DNA of 64,000 nucleotides from Linanthus parryae. Lineage: Eukaryota > Streptophyta > Magnoliopsida > Ericales > Polemoniaceae. The position numbers were made by a program, and so were the translations under genes. Below, piece by piece: positions 43,606-55,901 of this stretch. The notes below the pieces were generated by a model, which was not told where the DNA came from, did no database searches, and was given only the letters and a program-made list of their open reading frames with translations. Location of the stretch: NCBI GenBank assembly GCA_023055425.1, contig JALGPY010000003.1:20209001-20273000 (forward strand), given 5' to 3'. How positions within the stretch are numbered: the stretch's first letter is position 1; every line of letters begins with the position of its first letter.

Positions 43606-44763
43606 AACTTGCCAACCTACAAGGTTGCAAACTTCAACTATGCTCGCAAAACGACGATATTCTCATCCTCCATGCTTATAGTAGAATTTATGCACACAAA
43701 AAATCTCGAGAAATACCGTGAGGTAACAAGAATAGATAACAAAAATAAAATAAAATAAAAATAAACTATCTAAACTAATTTCTAATTAACAAATAAACCG
43801 CTGTCCCGAAAAACGGCGCCAAAAACTTGACGCGATTCTTAACGCGTATGCGCAAGTTCACGGTCAAGTAATATAGGGGTGGTATTTCAACTCCGAGTTA
43901 TCCTGATAATTCCCAACTAGGAGTTATCTTATAGCCTGAAAAGATGTGCATGTGTGCCGAAAAACAGTGTTTTACCAAGTATTTACCCTGAGAAAGCCTC
44001 AGAAATTAGAACGAGATTTTTATAAGCTCTTCATGAATTTATGCTTATTTTGTGCATTTCGAGATATTATCGCGGGTTTGTTCATGTTGTATTTACAGGA
44101 ACAGGTTCGGGAAGTGCATTGGGATGCGTGCCGAGACGGTACCGGGTTCGCCTCGGGAAACATGCAGAAAATGCTCGGGAAAGGATTTGACCGAGACAGG
44201 TAAAAGGGAGAGTGGTACAGAAAACAGAAAGACTGGAGGAGAAACGGGCAATGAAAACCGACCGAGGAAAAAGAAAACGCCAAAACCGAGAATGACCAGG
44301 ATGCGCTCGGTTGACAATATATTGAGCTAGACTTGGAATTTTGAAGTGAAACCAGGGGGAAAAGAACGGAGACGTCAAGGGATTTCCGAAAACAGTTTAT
44401 AATGCTGAAACGGAGTCCGGCCGAAAAACCGACTCCTGTCAAGTGTGGGTCCCAGACAGGCCAGGCCCAAGTAAGGAGTCTCGCTTCCCGGTGTCCAGAG
44501 TCATGAGAAACTATTTCATGTTGGGGAAAATTTCCGGGACAATTCTGACCTAAGGTTATTTTGGTCATTTTGGCACCAGGCCCGGGGTTCCGGAGTCGAG
44601 TTCAGATTTTGTCTCCCAAATTCAATCAGCAGTTTTCCTATGGCCAGAGTCAGGATTGGACAGAATTTGGAGCGGTTTCGACCCGGGGGTATTTTGGTAA
44701 TTTTGACAAGTTTCGGGTCAAAACGTAGGCCGAGGCAGAAAGGAGCAGAGAGGCTTGCATGGC

Positions 44764-44942
44764 TGCGTATTTTACGCAGGGGGCTGCGTCTTATACGCAA
44801 ACAGCAAGATGAAGGGGGATTTTTGGCAGTTTTTGGCCCCTGTCTGCGTATTATACGCAAAGCCCTGTGTATTATACGCAGCCAGGGAGGAAAATACGTA
44901 GAAATCAGCATGAGATAGGCTGCTGTCTGCGCATTTTACGCA
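44764..44942. promoter_or_regulatory. Palindrome cluster upstream of the LTR TATA box
   Basis: 15-bp near-perfect palindromes TGCGTA-TTA/TTT-TACGCA at 44764, 44785 (TGCGTC), 44845, 44866 (TGTGTA) and 44928 (TGCGCA). Two are arranged as a pair separated by AAGCCC. They lie 80-260 bp before the TATA box in U3, the usual place for retrotransposon enhancer elements. Factor unknown. Confidence 0.5.
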
Positions 44943-45019
44943 GGCATCACAAATTTTGAGGCGGTTTCGGTCAGTCAAAGTTTTGTAAATAAAGGAAGTT
45001 TCAGAAACGTCTCCATCAC

Positions 45020-45028
45020 TATATAAAG
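45020..45028 (+). promoter_or_regulatory. TATA box of the Athila 5' LTR
   Basis: TATATAAAG followed by ACTCGTCC; the 3' LTR carries the same box at 52759-52767. Transcription would start about 30 bp downstream, near 45055. Confidence 0.7.
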
Positions 45029-45984
45029 ACTCGTCCACTCGTTTTCAGGACAAAAACACAACCTAAGGAGAAGTCGGAGCATCCCCGGAGAGCACGGAAA
45101 CGCGAATCCAAATTCAAGACACCTGTTTGCTCTTCTTCTCTCTCTTATTCAAAAACTGTGTTATTTACGTTATGAATTTCAGTAGCTAAACTTTTACCTA
45201 GGTTCTCGGTGAACCTAGGGTTTCGTTTTCAGAGATTAGTTCTACGTTTTGACTATGAATTCATGATCGCACTATCTTAATTCAGTAGCTTTATTCGTTA
45301 TTCTGTGTTTGAATTTTACTTTTTATGCATAATCGGAGTAGCTAACCAGGATTGCTACAGACCCGAGCCGGTTGGTGAAAACGTCTGGTTAGAGTTAGGA
45401 AGAGAAGACAGAATTTAGCACCTTACCCCGATGGGCCGACTAGCGAAGGGGAGTTAGGACTAGCCTGAAATCGTTGAGACCAACTGTTAGAGAATCTGAC
45501 CTAGGCCATCAGGACAGGTTAGAAACCCTAGCTGTCTTAGAACGAGACTGCAGATTTTGGCAGCTTAACAGGAATCCGACAGTCTGCAGGATTGTGATAA
45601 CGTGCAGGAAAAGAAAAGATACTGCTCAATTGGTACGTGGCACAGATAACGAGACTGTTGTGTTTTTTCATATCAAACTAGAACGAAAATCTGAAGAGAC
45701 CCTAGGGGATCTTGGAATCTAGTATCCCAAACCCTAGATTTACAACCTTAGCATGATTCAGAAAACTTTCACAAAAAGATCTGCTGTTTTAGTCTTTACT
45801 TTAGTACTTAATTAGTAATCAAAATCTCAAACTATTCCTCCTTTTTACACTCTGTTCGTTAAAACAGATTACTAGAAAAACCTGCAAAGTCCCTGTGAGA
45901 TCGATAGACCGATTTGAAAATACTCTCTATATTACTTGATTTGTATACTTGCGAATAGCACGCTAGAAAGCGCATCAAGTTTTA

Positions 45985-46002
45985 GGCGCCGTTGCCGGGG
46001 AC
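45985..46002 (+). other. Primer-binding site
   Basis: GGCGCCGTTGCCGGGGA directly follows the 5' LTR after a 7-base spacer. It is the sequence typically found in Athila-type plant elements, complementary to the 3' end of a tRNA. Confidence 0.85.
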
Positions 46003-46049
46003 TTTTTAGGGTTTATTTAGTAGTCAAAATTAATTTTCAGAGTTTTTCC

Positions 46050-46182
<133 letters not shown>

Positions 46183-46230
46183 TTGATTTTTCTGTTATCT
46201 CAATGCTCTTGAGATCTCTGTTTTTTCAGG

Positions 46231-48714
46231 ATGGGCGACAATACTGAAGGAACGCCAGAACTGCCCGAGACACGTACCCCGGCCCAGATGGCTCGGTACA
46301 TCGAAGATCTGATCGCAGTAGGCTTTGCCGCCCGGAACAACCAGAGGACATATAACCGGTCTGGGAAGGCGTTGGTGGAGAATTTCGAAATCCCGTCGGG
46401 AGGACACGGGCCAGCTATTGTGGTGCCCGAGAACACCGCGGAGCACTTTAACCTGAAATCCTCCACTATCCAGACTGTTCTGACCCTCTGCCCATTCCAT
46501 GGCAAAGCTGACGAAGACCCAAACGACTTTATTTGGAAATTCGAGGACTACAGCAACAAAGTCAGGTATAAGGGAGTTGAAGAAGAAGAACTCATGCTAA
46601 TTCTCTTCCCATACTGCCTATACGGAGTGGCCAAAGACTAGCTCGAATCCCGACCACCCAGATCCATCACTACATGGGAGGGGTGTGTCTCACGGATTTT
46701 CTGGCCAAATTTTACCCCGCTTCCCGGGTCATTAAATTACAAAGCGAGATTCTGTCATTCAAGCAGAAGATGGGGGAGACGGTGGTAGACGCATGGGATA
46801 GATTGATGAGACTGGTGAAAAGATGCCCGAAACACGGTTTTGGAGACCCCAAGATTCTGCAGGTATTCTACCATGCCCTAGACAGGGAAAGTGCCTACAG
46901 GATTGACAGAGAAGCCGGAGGGATTTTCCTGTACCATGTGGACAAGGACGGTGCCTATGAGCTGATGAAGCAGTTAGCCAAACAGGACACTCGCTTGTTT
47001 GACGATCGAAGGATCACCGCCCGAGTTGAGCCCGTAGAAGACGACCGGATAGACAATCTGGCCAAGATCGTTCAAGATTTGGTCAAGAAGGTTTACTCAG
47101 AAAAGCAGACTGTTGCGGCAGTAGGTGGACCAGATTTGGACACAGCCATTGAGGGGCTTAGAAACGAAGATGCCAATTACGTACAACAGCAGTGGGATCC
47201 GAGTCGGTACAGACCGGGCACAAGAGATCATCCCGGGTTCCTGTATGGAAACCCGAATTCTGCAGTTTATGCATCGGGATTCCAACACAGGCCACCGGCG
47301 CAGCAGGCAGTACTAGCACCCCAGGTTTAGCATGGTCCATCTGCACAGCAGTGCGACAGTCAGATGAAGAAAATCGAGTCCATGTTTCAGACTATGGAAT
47401 CCCGATTTTAACAGATGGACGCCTTTGCAGCTGACCGACAAGCTACCAAAACATCAGTGCACACTTTGGAGGTGCAAACCAGGGAACTTACCCTCAAACA
47501 AAGTAAACAATCCACGTGCTCAGGTCAATGCCATCACCACTCGGAGTGGATTATTACTACATGATCCGCAGTATCCTAGCCACGCACGTGCAGAAAAATC
47601 AAAAGAAGTTGAACGCGAAGTATTTAGCCAGGATAACAGCTCAGCCGACGGCCCCCAGCCGAAGGGCTCGTTTGAGCAGGATGCAATGCAGATCGAAAAG
47701 GAAGCTGAAACGGTACCTATCTCCAAGGAGGTGCCGTATACTTTGAAGTCACGGAAGATGGATGATATCAAGGACTACGCCAGATTTCTCGAGATGTTCA
47801 AACAGCTGCAGATCAACATACCATTTGCGGAGGCGTTAGCAAAAATGCCCACTTATGCCAAGTTCCTCAAAGATATTTTGTATGGACGGAAACGTATGAG
47901 CGATTTCGAGACAATAAATCTGACGGCAGAAGTGAGCAACTGTGTGAAGAATGGGCTACCGAGAAACAGGAAGGACCCAGGCAGTTTCGTCATCCCGGTG
48001 ACCCTAGATAATGCTTACACAGGAAAGGCTCTGTGTGACCTAGGGGCCAGTATCAATCTAATGCCCTTGTCGATTTTCAAAACTTTGAAATTCGGTGAAC
48101 TCAGGTCCACCAGAATCAAGCTGCAGATGGCGGACAAATCCGTGAAGCAGGCTTACGGAGTTATTAAAGATATTCTGGTGAAAGTCGGAGAATTGATTTT
48201 TCCGGCTGACTTTGTAATTCTGGACATGGAGGCAGGAGACGTGCCACTCATTCTAGGAAGACCGTTTTTTGCTACCGGAGAAGCCATGATAAACTGCAAG
48301 AGCGGAGAATTGACCATTCAGATCAATGAAGACAAGGTGAAGTTCAACGTTTTCAAAAATCTGCAACTACCGAATTATTACGAGCATGAAGACATCTTTG
48401 CAGTGGAGGTAGTTGAAGAAGGTAGGGAAAATGAGGAAATGGATGAGCTATGGGCAGTGATTGATAGAATGGACAGAGAGAACGTGGAGAGATTCCAGGA
48501 GGAGCAGGCCATGCAAGCTGAAAAACCGGACCACTTTACAGCTGGACGAAAAAAGTGGGCAGAAATTGGCCCTGGTCCCGTCACTCATAGAGCCACCGAC
48601 GCTCCCGAGCCAGCAAAGCTCAGCACAGCCAAAGCAGTTGCAAGTAGGGCACGAAGTATTTCTCTGCAATTCACTAAAGGAGATTTCGCGGGAAAATTGA
48701 GATCTCGGTGGTAA
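46231..48714 (+). pseudogene. gag: Athila-type gag and retropepsin-like protease, broken
   Basis: Starts at the ATG at 46231. Gag core motifs: FNLKSSTIQTVLT, LCPFHGKADEDPNDFIWKFE, DYSNKVRYKGVEEEEL, then (next frame) FLAKFYPASRVIKLQSEILS, FKQKMGETVVDAWDRLMRLV, KRCPKHG. The protease region (from about 47980) has CDLGASINLMPLSIF, where DLGAS stands for the retropepsin DSGA/DTGA active site, and the flap-and-end motif ILGRPFFATGEAMINC. Breaks: TAG at 46639-46641 where Trp is expected, a frameshift near 46672, TAG at 47328-47330, TAA near 47409 and a frameshift near 47490. The final frame 47425-48714 (protease) is open for 429 codons. Reverse transcriptase never follows. Confidence 0.88.
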
Positions 48715-49082
48715 GGAACATTTATCATCAAAGAGGTACTGTCATGGGATGCGGTTGAATTGGAGAATCTGCATGATAGTTCAACTTTCATGGTGAGCGG
48801 AACCCGGGCCACGTCATATTTGGGCCCGGAAGCAGACGTCAAGGTAGACTGTATTGACGTCCCATGAGCAAACATGAGGTAACTGGTTCGGGCCGTCGAC
48901 CGTAAATTACAAGTGCTGGCTGGGAGGCAACCCAACGTAGTAAGTTAGTTTAAATTATTTCAGTTTTATTTTTAGTTTTTAATTTTGAGAGAGGTAAGAT
49001 GAGTGGGTGTTGACTTTGAATTAAGCGTGTGCAGATACAACAGAGAAGAAAACGAGAACAAAACGGAGCAGAAATACTCTGT

Positions 49083-49400
49083 GTGCGTATTTTACGCACG
49101 TCCTATGCGTATAATATGCACACTTGGGGGGGGGGGGGGGTAGAGAGAGAAAAGAAATGATTTTTTTTTTGCTGCTATCTGCGTATTATACGCAGAGCCC
49201 TGCGTATTTTATGCAGGCAGCAGCAGAAATCAAAAATTTTGAAAAACAAAATTGATTTTTGCTACTGTTGGCGTATTATACGCAGAGCCCTGCGTATTTT
49301 ACGCAGAAAACAACAAAAATCCAATTTTTTTTTTTGCGTTTTTTTTCTCTCCTGATGGCCGTGTGTGCGTAAAATACGCACAGTATGCGTATTATACGCA
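49083..49400. repeat. Palindrome cluster in the 3' internal region
   Basis: Eight copies of TGCGTA(TTA/TTT/AAA)TACGCA or close variants at 49083, 49106, 49180, 49201, 49270, 49291, 49366 and 49386. They are arranged as four pairs with centre-to-centre distances of 20-23 bp. Two of the pairs share the linker GAGCCC seen in the LTR clusters. Confidence 0.75.
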
Positions 49401-49597
49401 CAAAACTTCAGTTTTAAAAAAAAAATTAAATGAAGGGCATTTTCGTAATTTTGGCAAAAGTAGGGTTTTTTATGGCCGACGGGTTGGAGCCATTTTGGCC
49501 TCTTTTCTCTCTCTACCTCCATACACACATCCATGGGGTTTGAAACGAATTCAGAAAATTTCGTAGAAGGAAAGACAGATTCCGAAAACTTGAAGAA

Positions 49598-49762
49598 TCG
49601 ACCCCGGTGTGTTCTGGCACACACGACCGTCATAGGGACTCGTACGAGTTGGGGATTTTTCAGTAACAGTTTTTCTGCAGAATAGAGCAATCGACCCCGG
49701 TGTACGAAAGTATACTCGACCATATGGGAGCACATTGTCAAACACAATGGTGCTCGGGGATT
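49598..49762 (+). other. Two tandem copies of the Athila double-hairpin RNA module (plus strand)
   Basis: Copy 1: TCGACCCCGGTGTG at 49598, stem GTGTG/CACAC with a 6-nt loop, ACGACCGT, then second stem ACTCGT/ACGAGT (49638-49649) and GGGGATT (49651). Copy 2: TCGACCCCGGTGTA at 49691, stem GTGTAC/GTATAC closed by a GAAA tetraloop, TCGACC, then second stem GAGCACATTGT/ACAATGGTGCTC (49728-49755) and GGGGATT (49756). The spacing between the parts (about 6-7 nt) matches the minus-strand element. Confidence 0.65.
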
Positions 49763-51626
49763 GCACATTTGAAGAGCACATACAGATCCCGGAAGGTTGA
49801 CAACTTCCGTCGTGAAATTTTTCGGCGACCGATCAACGGTCCTCCTCTGCCGGAATTCACATAAAATTTCGCACCTGTAAGAACTGACTCCGGGTGCACA
49901 AGTTCAATTTTTGTCTCTCGCTTTGTTTTTCTGCATATGCTACCAGTTGTTCCCATTCGATGAGGCAAGCCAGCTCATCCAATCCAGATTATATGCTTGA
50001 TGATTAGTACCATGAGGGCATGGCACCATCCAGTGTGGGGGTGGTGGCGTTATAACTGCATTACTTTTTATTTAAAAAAAATAAAAAATAAAAATAAAAA
50101 TTTCAAAATTAAAATTTTGAGACTGGGCGAAGGATTTAGCTTAAAACTGGAGAGAGCTTAATGATAAAAAAATTTCCAAAGTGGACGAACTTAGGTGAGG
50201 AAGATCTGCGAGAATCTGTCTAGGGGAGTTAATAGAGCCAATGCACTTCAGAACACGCAAATAGCTGTCTCCCGAGCCATGTATCCGACTAGTTGCCAGA
50301 CCACCGTCACCAGGTAGTCGTCAACCTGCTATCACGGTCACCACATCATTTGGTGGAGTGAGAGGCCATAGGGGACCTCACGTCCTGTCTCGCGCCTTAG
50401 GTCCACTAGTGAGCCCCGTTGATCCATTAACCCTTTTCTTGGTAACCGTTTCACCTAGGAAGCCGTTTTTTGATACTCGCATCATCGTTAGTATTTTTAC
50501 CTTTCCTACGCGTCATGGCACGAGGGAGTTGAGTTGAGGGGGATTTTCAGGGGTAGAGCAGATTTGTCATATTTGATAGTGGATGAGCGTCATATTTTTA
50601 TATATTTGAGGGTATGTAAGGGTGGTGATGACAGCACACTTCGGTGTGGCGGTGACTCACGACATTACACCGTAAGCACAGGAGGAGAGCCATAGTGCGT
50701 GAATTTTCCGCACGACATGGGGAACTTGGGTTGACAGGGTTGATTGGAGGACGCATTGTGCTATTTAGACATCCTTGGAGTGAGGAGGATCGGTTGGAGA
50801 AGCGCGATTATTTTACAGATCGACTACATGGTTCGAAATTAGTGTGGGGGTGGTCGTTTCAGATTTTATTTCAGTGTTTTTCTGCCACCCCACGTTTTTG
50901 GTTTAACATAGAGTTGGCCTGGTTTATATTATCGTTGTTTATTGTGCTGCCCCGCAAAATTTTGAAAAAAAAAAACGAGAAAAAAAAGAAAAAAAAGGAG
51001 GAAGAAAAGAAAAAAAAAAGGAGTATCAAAGGCAGAAAATCCAGGGTGCTTGATTGATTTTATTTCAAAATGCCAGGCCGGAAATTTTATCACAGTTTCA
51101 CATTCGTTCGCAGTTGTGGCCGCGAGAGCGACAGTTACACCAGACTAGGGAAATTGAGTGTCTAGAATCTTAGGTGATTTGGGTCAGTTTCTATCATCTT
51201 GGTGAGGGAGTGTGAGATTGGGGTATGTGTGAGTGTGCTGTGACGTTTAGGACATCGATTCAAAATGACTTATCCTACCGTCCCAAAGCCGGCAAAGTTA
51301 CATTACACCCGGAGTAAAAGCACGGAAGGTGTGCGTTAGGGATACGTTCGGTTTGCGTTCAAAAGCGGAAGTAAGTGGTGTTCGTGCTTGTTCCTAACCT
51401 AGGCTGGCCGCGAGTTCTTCCGATCACCGCAGTTTCTGAAATCTAGGGGAATATGAGTGTTTGATGATGTTCAGTTTGAGTTAAAGAGATTGCCCAGTCT
51501 CACCAAAGAGATACACTGTTTTTATCATAGTAATACTGTTTTTAAATAAGTGCAGTTACACCGCTCTAGATTGATTCGAGATAGTATGCTTTGGTAGTAT
51601 ATAGCTGGAGGTTGCTCCGGACGAGC

Positions 51627-51647
51627 AAAGTTTAGTGTGGGGGTATT
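51627..51647 (+). other. Polypurine tract
   Basis: AAAGTTTAGTGTGGGGGTAT lies immediately before the 3' LTR; TTAGTGTGGGGGT is typical of Athila-like plus-strand priming sites. Confidence 0.7.
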
Positions 51648-53709
51648 TGATAACTCCCAACTAGGAGTTATCTTATAGCCTGAAAAGATGTGCATGTGTG
51701 CCGAAAAACAGTCTTTTACCAAGAATTTACCCTGAGAAAGCGTCGGAAATTATAACGAGATTTTTATAAGCTCTTCATGAATTTATGCTTATTTTGCGCA
51801 TTTCGAGATATGATCGCGGGTTTGTTCATGTTGTCTTTACAGGAACAGGTTCGGGAAGTGCATTGGGATGTGTGCCGAGACAGTATTGGGTTCGCCTCGG
51901 GAAACGTGCAGAAAATGCTCGGGGCAGGATTTCACCGAGACTGGTAAAAGGGAGAGTGGAACAGAAAACGGAAAGACTGGAGGAGAAATGGGCAGTGAAA
52001 ACCGACCAAGAAAGCAGAAAATGCCAAAACCGAGAATGACTGGGATGCGCTCGGTTGACAATATCTTGAGCTAGACTTGGAATTTTGAAAAGAAACCAGG
52101 GGCAAAAGAACGGAGACGTCAAGGGCTTTCCAAAAACAGTTTATAATGCTGAAACGGAGTCCGGCCGAAAAACCGACTCCCGTCAAGTGTGGGTCACAGA
52201 CAGGCCACGCCCAAGGAGTTTGGTTCCCGGTGTCCAGAGTCCTGAGCAACTATTTCATGTTCGGGACAATTCTGACCTAGGGGTATTTTTGTCATTTTGG
52301 CACCGGGCCCGGGGTTCCGGAGTCGAGTTTAGATTTTGTCTCCCAAATTCAGTCAGCAGTTTTCCTATGGCCAGAGTCAGGATTGGACAGAATTTGGAGA
52401 GGTTTTGACCCAGGGGTATTTTGGTAATTTTGACAAGTTTCGGGTCAAAACGCAGGCCGAGGCAGAAAGGAGCAGAGAGGCTTGCTGGCTGCGTATTTTA
52501 CGCAGGGGGCTGCGTATTATACGCAGATAGCAAGATGGAGGGGGATTTTTGGCAGTTTTTGGCCCCTGTCTGCGTATTATACGCAAAGCCCTGCGTAGTC
52601 AGGGAGGAAAATACGCAGAAATCAACATGAGACAGACTGCTGTCTGCGTATTATACGAAGAGCCCTGCGTAGTTTACGCAGACAACACAAATTTTGAGGC
52701 GGTTTCGGGCAGTGGCAGTTTCGTAAATAAAGGCAGTTTCCAGAAACGTCTCCAGCACTATATAAAGACTCGTCCAGGCTCGTTTTCAGGACAATAACAC
52801 AACCTAAGGAGAATTCGGAGCATCCCCGGAGAGCACAGAAACGCGAATCCAGATTCAAGACACCCGTTTGCTCTTCTTCTCTCTCTTATTCAAAAACTGT
52901 GTTATTTACGTTATGAATTTCAGTAGCTAAACTTTTACCTAGGTTCTCGGTGAACCTAGGGTTTCGTTTTCGGAGAATAGTTCTACGTTTTGACTATGAA
53001 TTCATGATCGTACTATCTTAATTCAGCAGCTTTATTCGTTATTCTGTGTTTGAATTTTACTTTTTATGCATAATCGGAGTAGCTAACCAGGATTGCTACA
53101 GACCCGAGCCGGTTGGTGAAAACGTCTGGTTAGAGTTAGGAAGAGAAGACAGAATTTAGCACCTTACCCCGATGGGCCGACTAGCGAAGGGGAGCCTGAA
53201 ATCGTTGAGACCAACTGTTAGAGAATCTGACCTGGGCCATCAGGACAGGTTAGAAACCCTAGCAGTCTTAGAACGAGACTGCAGATTTTGGCAGCTTAAC
53301 AGGAATCCGACAGTCTGCAGGATTGTGATAACTTGCAGGAAAAGAAAAGATACTGCACAATTGGTACGTGGCACAGATAACGAGACTGTTGTGTGTTTTC
53401 ATATCAAACTAGAACGAAAATCTGAAGAGACCCTAGGGGATCTTGGAATTTAGTATCCCAAACCCTAGACTTACAACCTTAGCATTATTCAGAAAACTTT
53501 CACAAAAAGCTTTACTGTTTTAGTCTTTACTTTTAGTACTTAATTCGTAATCAAAATCTCAAACTATTCCTCCTTTTTACACTCTGTTCGTTAAAACTGA
53601 TTACTAAAAAAACTTGCAAAGTCCCTATGGGATCGATAATCCGAGTTGAAAATACTCTCTATATTACTTGATTCGTATACTTGCGAATAGCACGCTAGAG
53701 AGCGCATCA
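51648..53709 (+). repeat. 3' LTR of the Athila-like element (2062 bp)
   Basis: TGATAACTCCC..GCGCATCA. The terminal foldback GATAACTCC/GGAGTTATC is perfect here. Palindrome copies lie at 52490, 52511, 52571, 52645 (TACGAA end) and 52666 (AGT centre); one copy in the 52591-52615 region is broken by a small deletion. The TATA box is at 52759. Compared with the 5' LTR there is a 9-bp deletion near 53194 and scattered substitutions. Confidence 0.93.
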
Positions 53710-53714
53710 TATCC

Positions 53715-54317
53715 ATCCCACGAGGACAAATGGTAGGTTTATTGTTAATTAGAGATTAAAATCTAAAAAGTGTAATTAAAATAACATGAGGAAAGTTGTT
53801 GATTTGAGAAGTTGTCACCCTCAGTCAAGTGACTGTGTTAAACTAACTAAAAGACAATATTTTTGGATTTTTATAATTTAAACAAGGTTTGATCAAGTAA
53901 GGAGAAGGACTAGGGGATCTATGGATCACCTAAGGAAGTAGACAATTCCGGATATTGCTTTGAAACACGTAACGATTTATATGCTCTTGATCACGTTTAA
54001 CTACTCACAATCTTCTTTGGATCTCATGTAAGCTTATGTTAGATTCAATAGTTGTCATCTGTCGATCTATAAACTATATCACCTAACAAACATTAAGAAT
54101 AATCCTACGTTTTGATCCAAACGCTAACATATTTCCTTCCGATCCATCATGATACGGGGTTATTAGCAATCCTAGATTCATAAGCTAATCAACCTTCACT
54201 TGTTAGCCCATCGATCTTTCACCAAGTAGATACTCTACATCATGATGCTAAGGTAACATAAAATTAAGAACAATATTACTAGAAGGAGCAAATACATTAT
54301 TACTTTAAGCTAAGATA
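53715..54317 (-). repeat. Old Athila LTR, middle part
   Basis: LTR sequence of the minus-strand element between the two insertions. No gene. It continues the sequence left of 43904 (CTCCGAGTTATCC / ATCCCACGAGGACAAATGG). Confidence 0.55.
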
Positions 54318-54949
54318 AACGTTGTAGATAGTGCTTTCTGAGCTGACAGATCTTGGCCACGTGGCAACCATCCAGCACACCATATTGTGCTCCACACACA
54401 CTGGATCACCAGCCGAGCTGATCCATGTGGGGGCTGCGAGACAGAGCCCTCGCATACCACTGCACGGGACTTGTAGGGACTTTGTGGTTTGGAGGCTAGA
54501 GTAAGCCCTTTCGCGTGCGAGCCAAGCTCGCACGCGACCTTTAGTAACTGTTTTGAGAGATTTATGGCACGAGCTCCATGAACCCGGTCAATCCGGTCAA
54601 ACCCGGTCAACCTCGTAACGGTTCCGGTATTCGCGCACCACGTGCTGTAACGGTCCCTATATACTCGGACGAACGTGCCGTTATGGTTAAGCTAATTAAG
54701 CCGCCATCAATGGGCGCATTAACCACACTACAACGATCACGTTCTCTGCTATATATAGGACGTTACCCTTTCCATACAAAGGAGAATTGCCATACGCGGA
54801 AGCTCTGCCAAACCTCTGTCTCTCTCTCAGTCATTGCTACTGCCTTACTCTCTCCCTACACACAACCCCACTCTTCCTGTGCGATCCTTGATCCACTACA
54901 TACGGTGTACACGGAGGTCTCCCCGCCGGAATCTCTTGTGCACAAACGT
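54318..54949 (+). mobile_element. Solo LTR, 622 bp
   Basis: TGTAGATAGTG..CTTGTGCACA at 54323-54944, flanked by the exact 5-bp duplication AACGT (54318-54322 and 54945-54949). Termini are TGT..ACA. It has a TATA-like CTATATATAGG at 54749 and a run of GGTCAA repeats (54587-54611). No internal element, primer-binding site or polypurine tract is attached, so this is a solo LTR left by LTR-LTR recombination. The family (copia or gypsy) is not identified. Confidence 0.85.
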
Positions 54950-55901
54950 TAAGGATCAAAAAAATATCTATGCATCATTCATATCCTACATAAAATGTGT
55001 CAATAGTTCTAGGTCAACAATACATCAACAGAGAAGAAAAATTAATCAATAACGTGAATCCATAGGCGTGAATCAAACAAACAAATCCGGAAATGGTGTC
55101 TAACAAAACCCTAGGCTCTCCATAGACACTAGCTAAGAAAACTACTCAAATATGCTGAAAATAAGAGCTAACAAGTTCATAGTATTGAGAAACGATAGAA
55201 AAGATAGGGGGGATAGTCAAACTCGTGACGAAATTCGCGTCCGGGCGAGTCCGGCGTCGTTCTCCATCTCTCTCGTGCTCCCTAGAGTTCCTCCCTCTTT
55301 CACCAGCATCTTCTGTTCCTTATTAGGTCTGAGCATCCCTTTTCCAAGGCCTGGCACATTTTTTTAATGTACTTTGGCCAAAATTGCACTTCATCCCTCC
55401 AGTTTGTAATTCTCGGACAGAATTGTAAGCTGATCTTGCACGGGCCATTACTCTCTCATCGAGACGTGTATATGGTCCTACCATATATCGTTGGATGTCT
55501 ACATTCATATGACGCAGGCCTCGCTCCAAAATTCTTTGTATATTTTCCTGAGAATCGAAAAGAGTGCAGGATGGTCCTTGAGCGACTTTTCCAACTTTTC
55601 TTCGTCTTTGCGTCTTCTTTTCTCCTCTTCAATTAGCTCCATAGCAAGCATATTCAAGCCTCTCCTAAGCTCCATTTCACCTATTTAATTTTAGAGACAC
55701 AACACTAAACAACCCGTGCAATTATCATCGCAAATATGAGAAAAATCATGCGCAAATAAGCTAGAAACACAACTTTTGACTCTTAGGCTTATAAGTCATT
55801 AATTTCACATATTAGTGCACATATAACATCTAAATCATGTGAAATAAGCCGAACACAAGTAATAATAAAGTATCATGATAACACCTAAAAGAGAGTTATC
55901 A
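54950..55901 (-). repeat. Old Athila LTR, 5' (U3) part
   Basis: The right-hand segment of the minus-strand LTR, ending at its TGATAACTC terminus (55901). ORFs on both strands are short and incidental. Confidence 0.55.

Larger units (their letters stand above)
39841..43827 (-). mobile_element. Internal region of an old minus-strand Athila-like element
   Basis: Read leftwards from the LTR edge at 43828. First is a primer-binding-like site (TTTTTGGCGCCGTTTTTCGGGA), then a gag-position ORF area (43605-43064) without recognisable gag. A G/T-rich block follows (42900-41800). Then come two double-hairpin modules (41433-41369 and 41333-41262), a 3' untranslated region parallel to that of the plus-strand element at 50.5-50.7 kb, and polypurine-like GTGTGGGGGT near 39848. 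The order matches the younger plus element. No reverse transcriptase or integrase is present. The 3' LTR was not found. Confidence 0.6.
43904..45977 (+). repeat. 5' LTR of the Athila-like element (2074 bp)
   Basis: TGATAATTCCC..GCGCATCA. The first 25 bases form a terminal hairpin (GATAATTCC/GGAGTTATC; perfect in the 3' copy). Six copies of the TGCGTATTATACGCA palindrome lie at 44764-44942, just upstream of the TATA box (TATATAAAG, 45020-45028). The U5 side contains an 82-codon ORF (45474-45722) shared with the 3' LTR only because the LTRs are copies. Confidence 0.93.
48715..51647 (+). other. Athila 3' internal untranslated region
   Basis: Contains GTGCTGGCTGGGAGGCAACC at 48911, a motif type common after the coding part of Athila elements. 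It also has the palindrome cluster (49083-49400), a run of 14 G (49126-49139), two double-hairpin modules (49598-49762), the CACACTTCGGTGTG segment near 50636, and a purine-rich A/G tract (50966-51035). The longest ORFs here are incidental. Pol and env-like genes are absent. Confidence 0.7.

Noticed and set aside
44016..44918. Several overlapping ORFs in the Athila LTR, duplicated at 51.8-52.6 kb
   Set aside because: They lie in LTR U3 on both strands and are open by chance. None starts after the TATA box.
49083..49400. CRISPR-like array of short palindromic repeats
   Set aside because: The palindromes have irregular spacing, no unique spacers and lie in a plant retroelement; there is no cas-like context.
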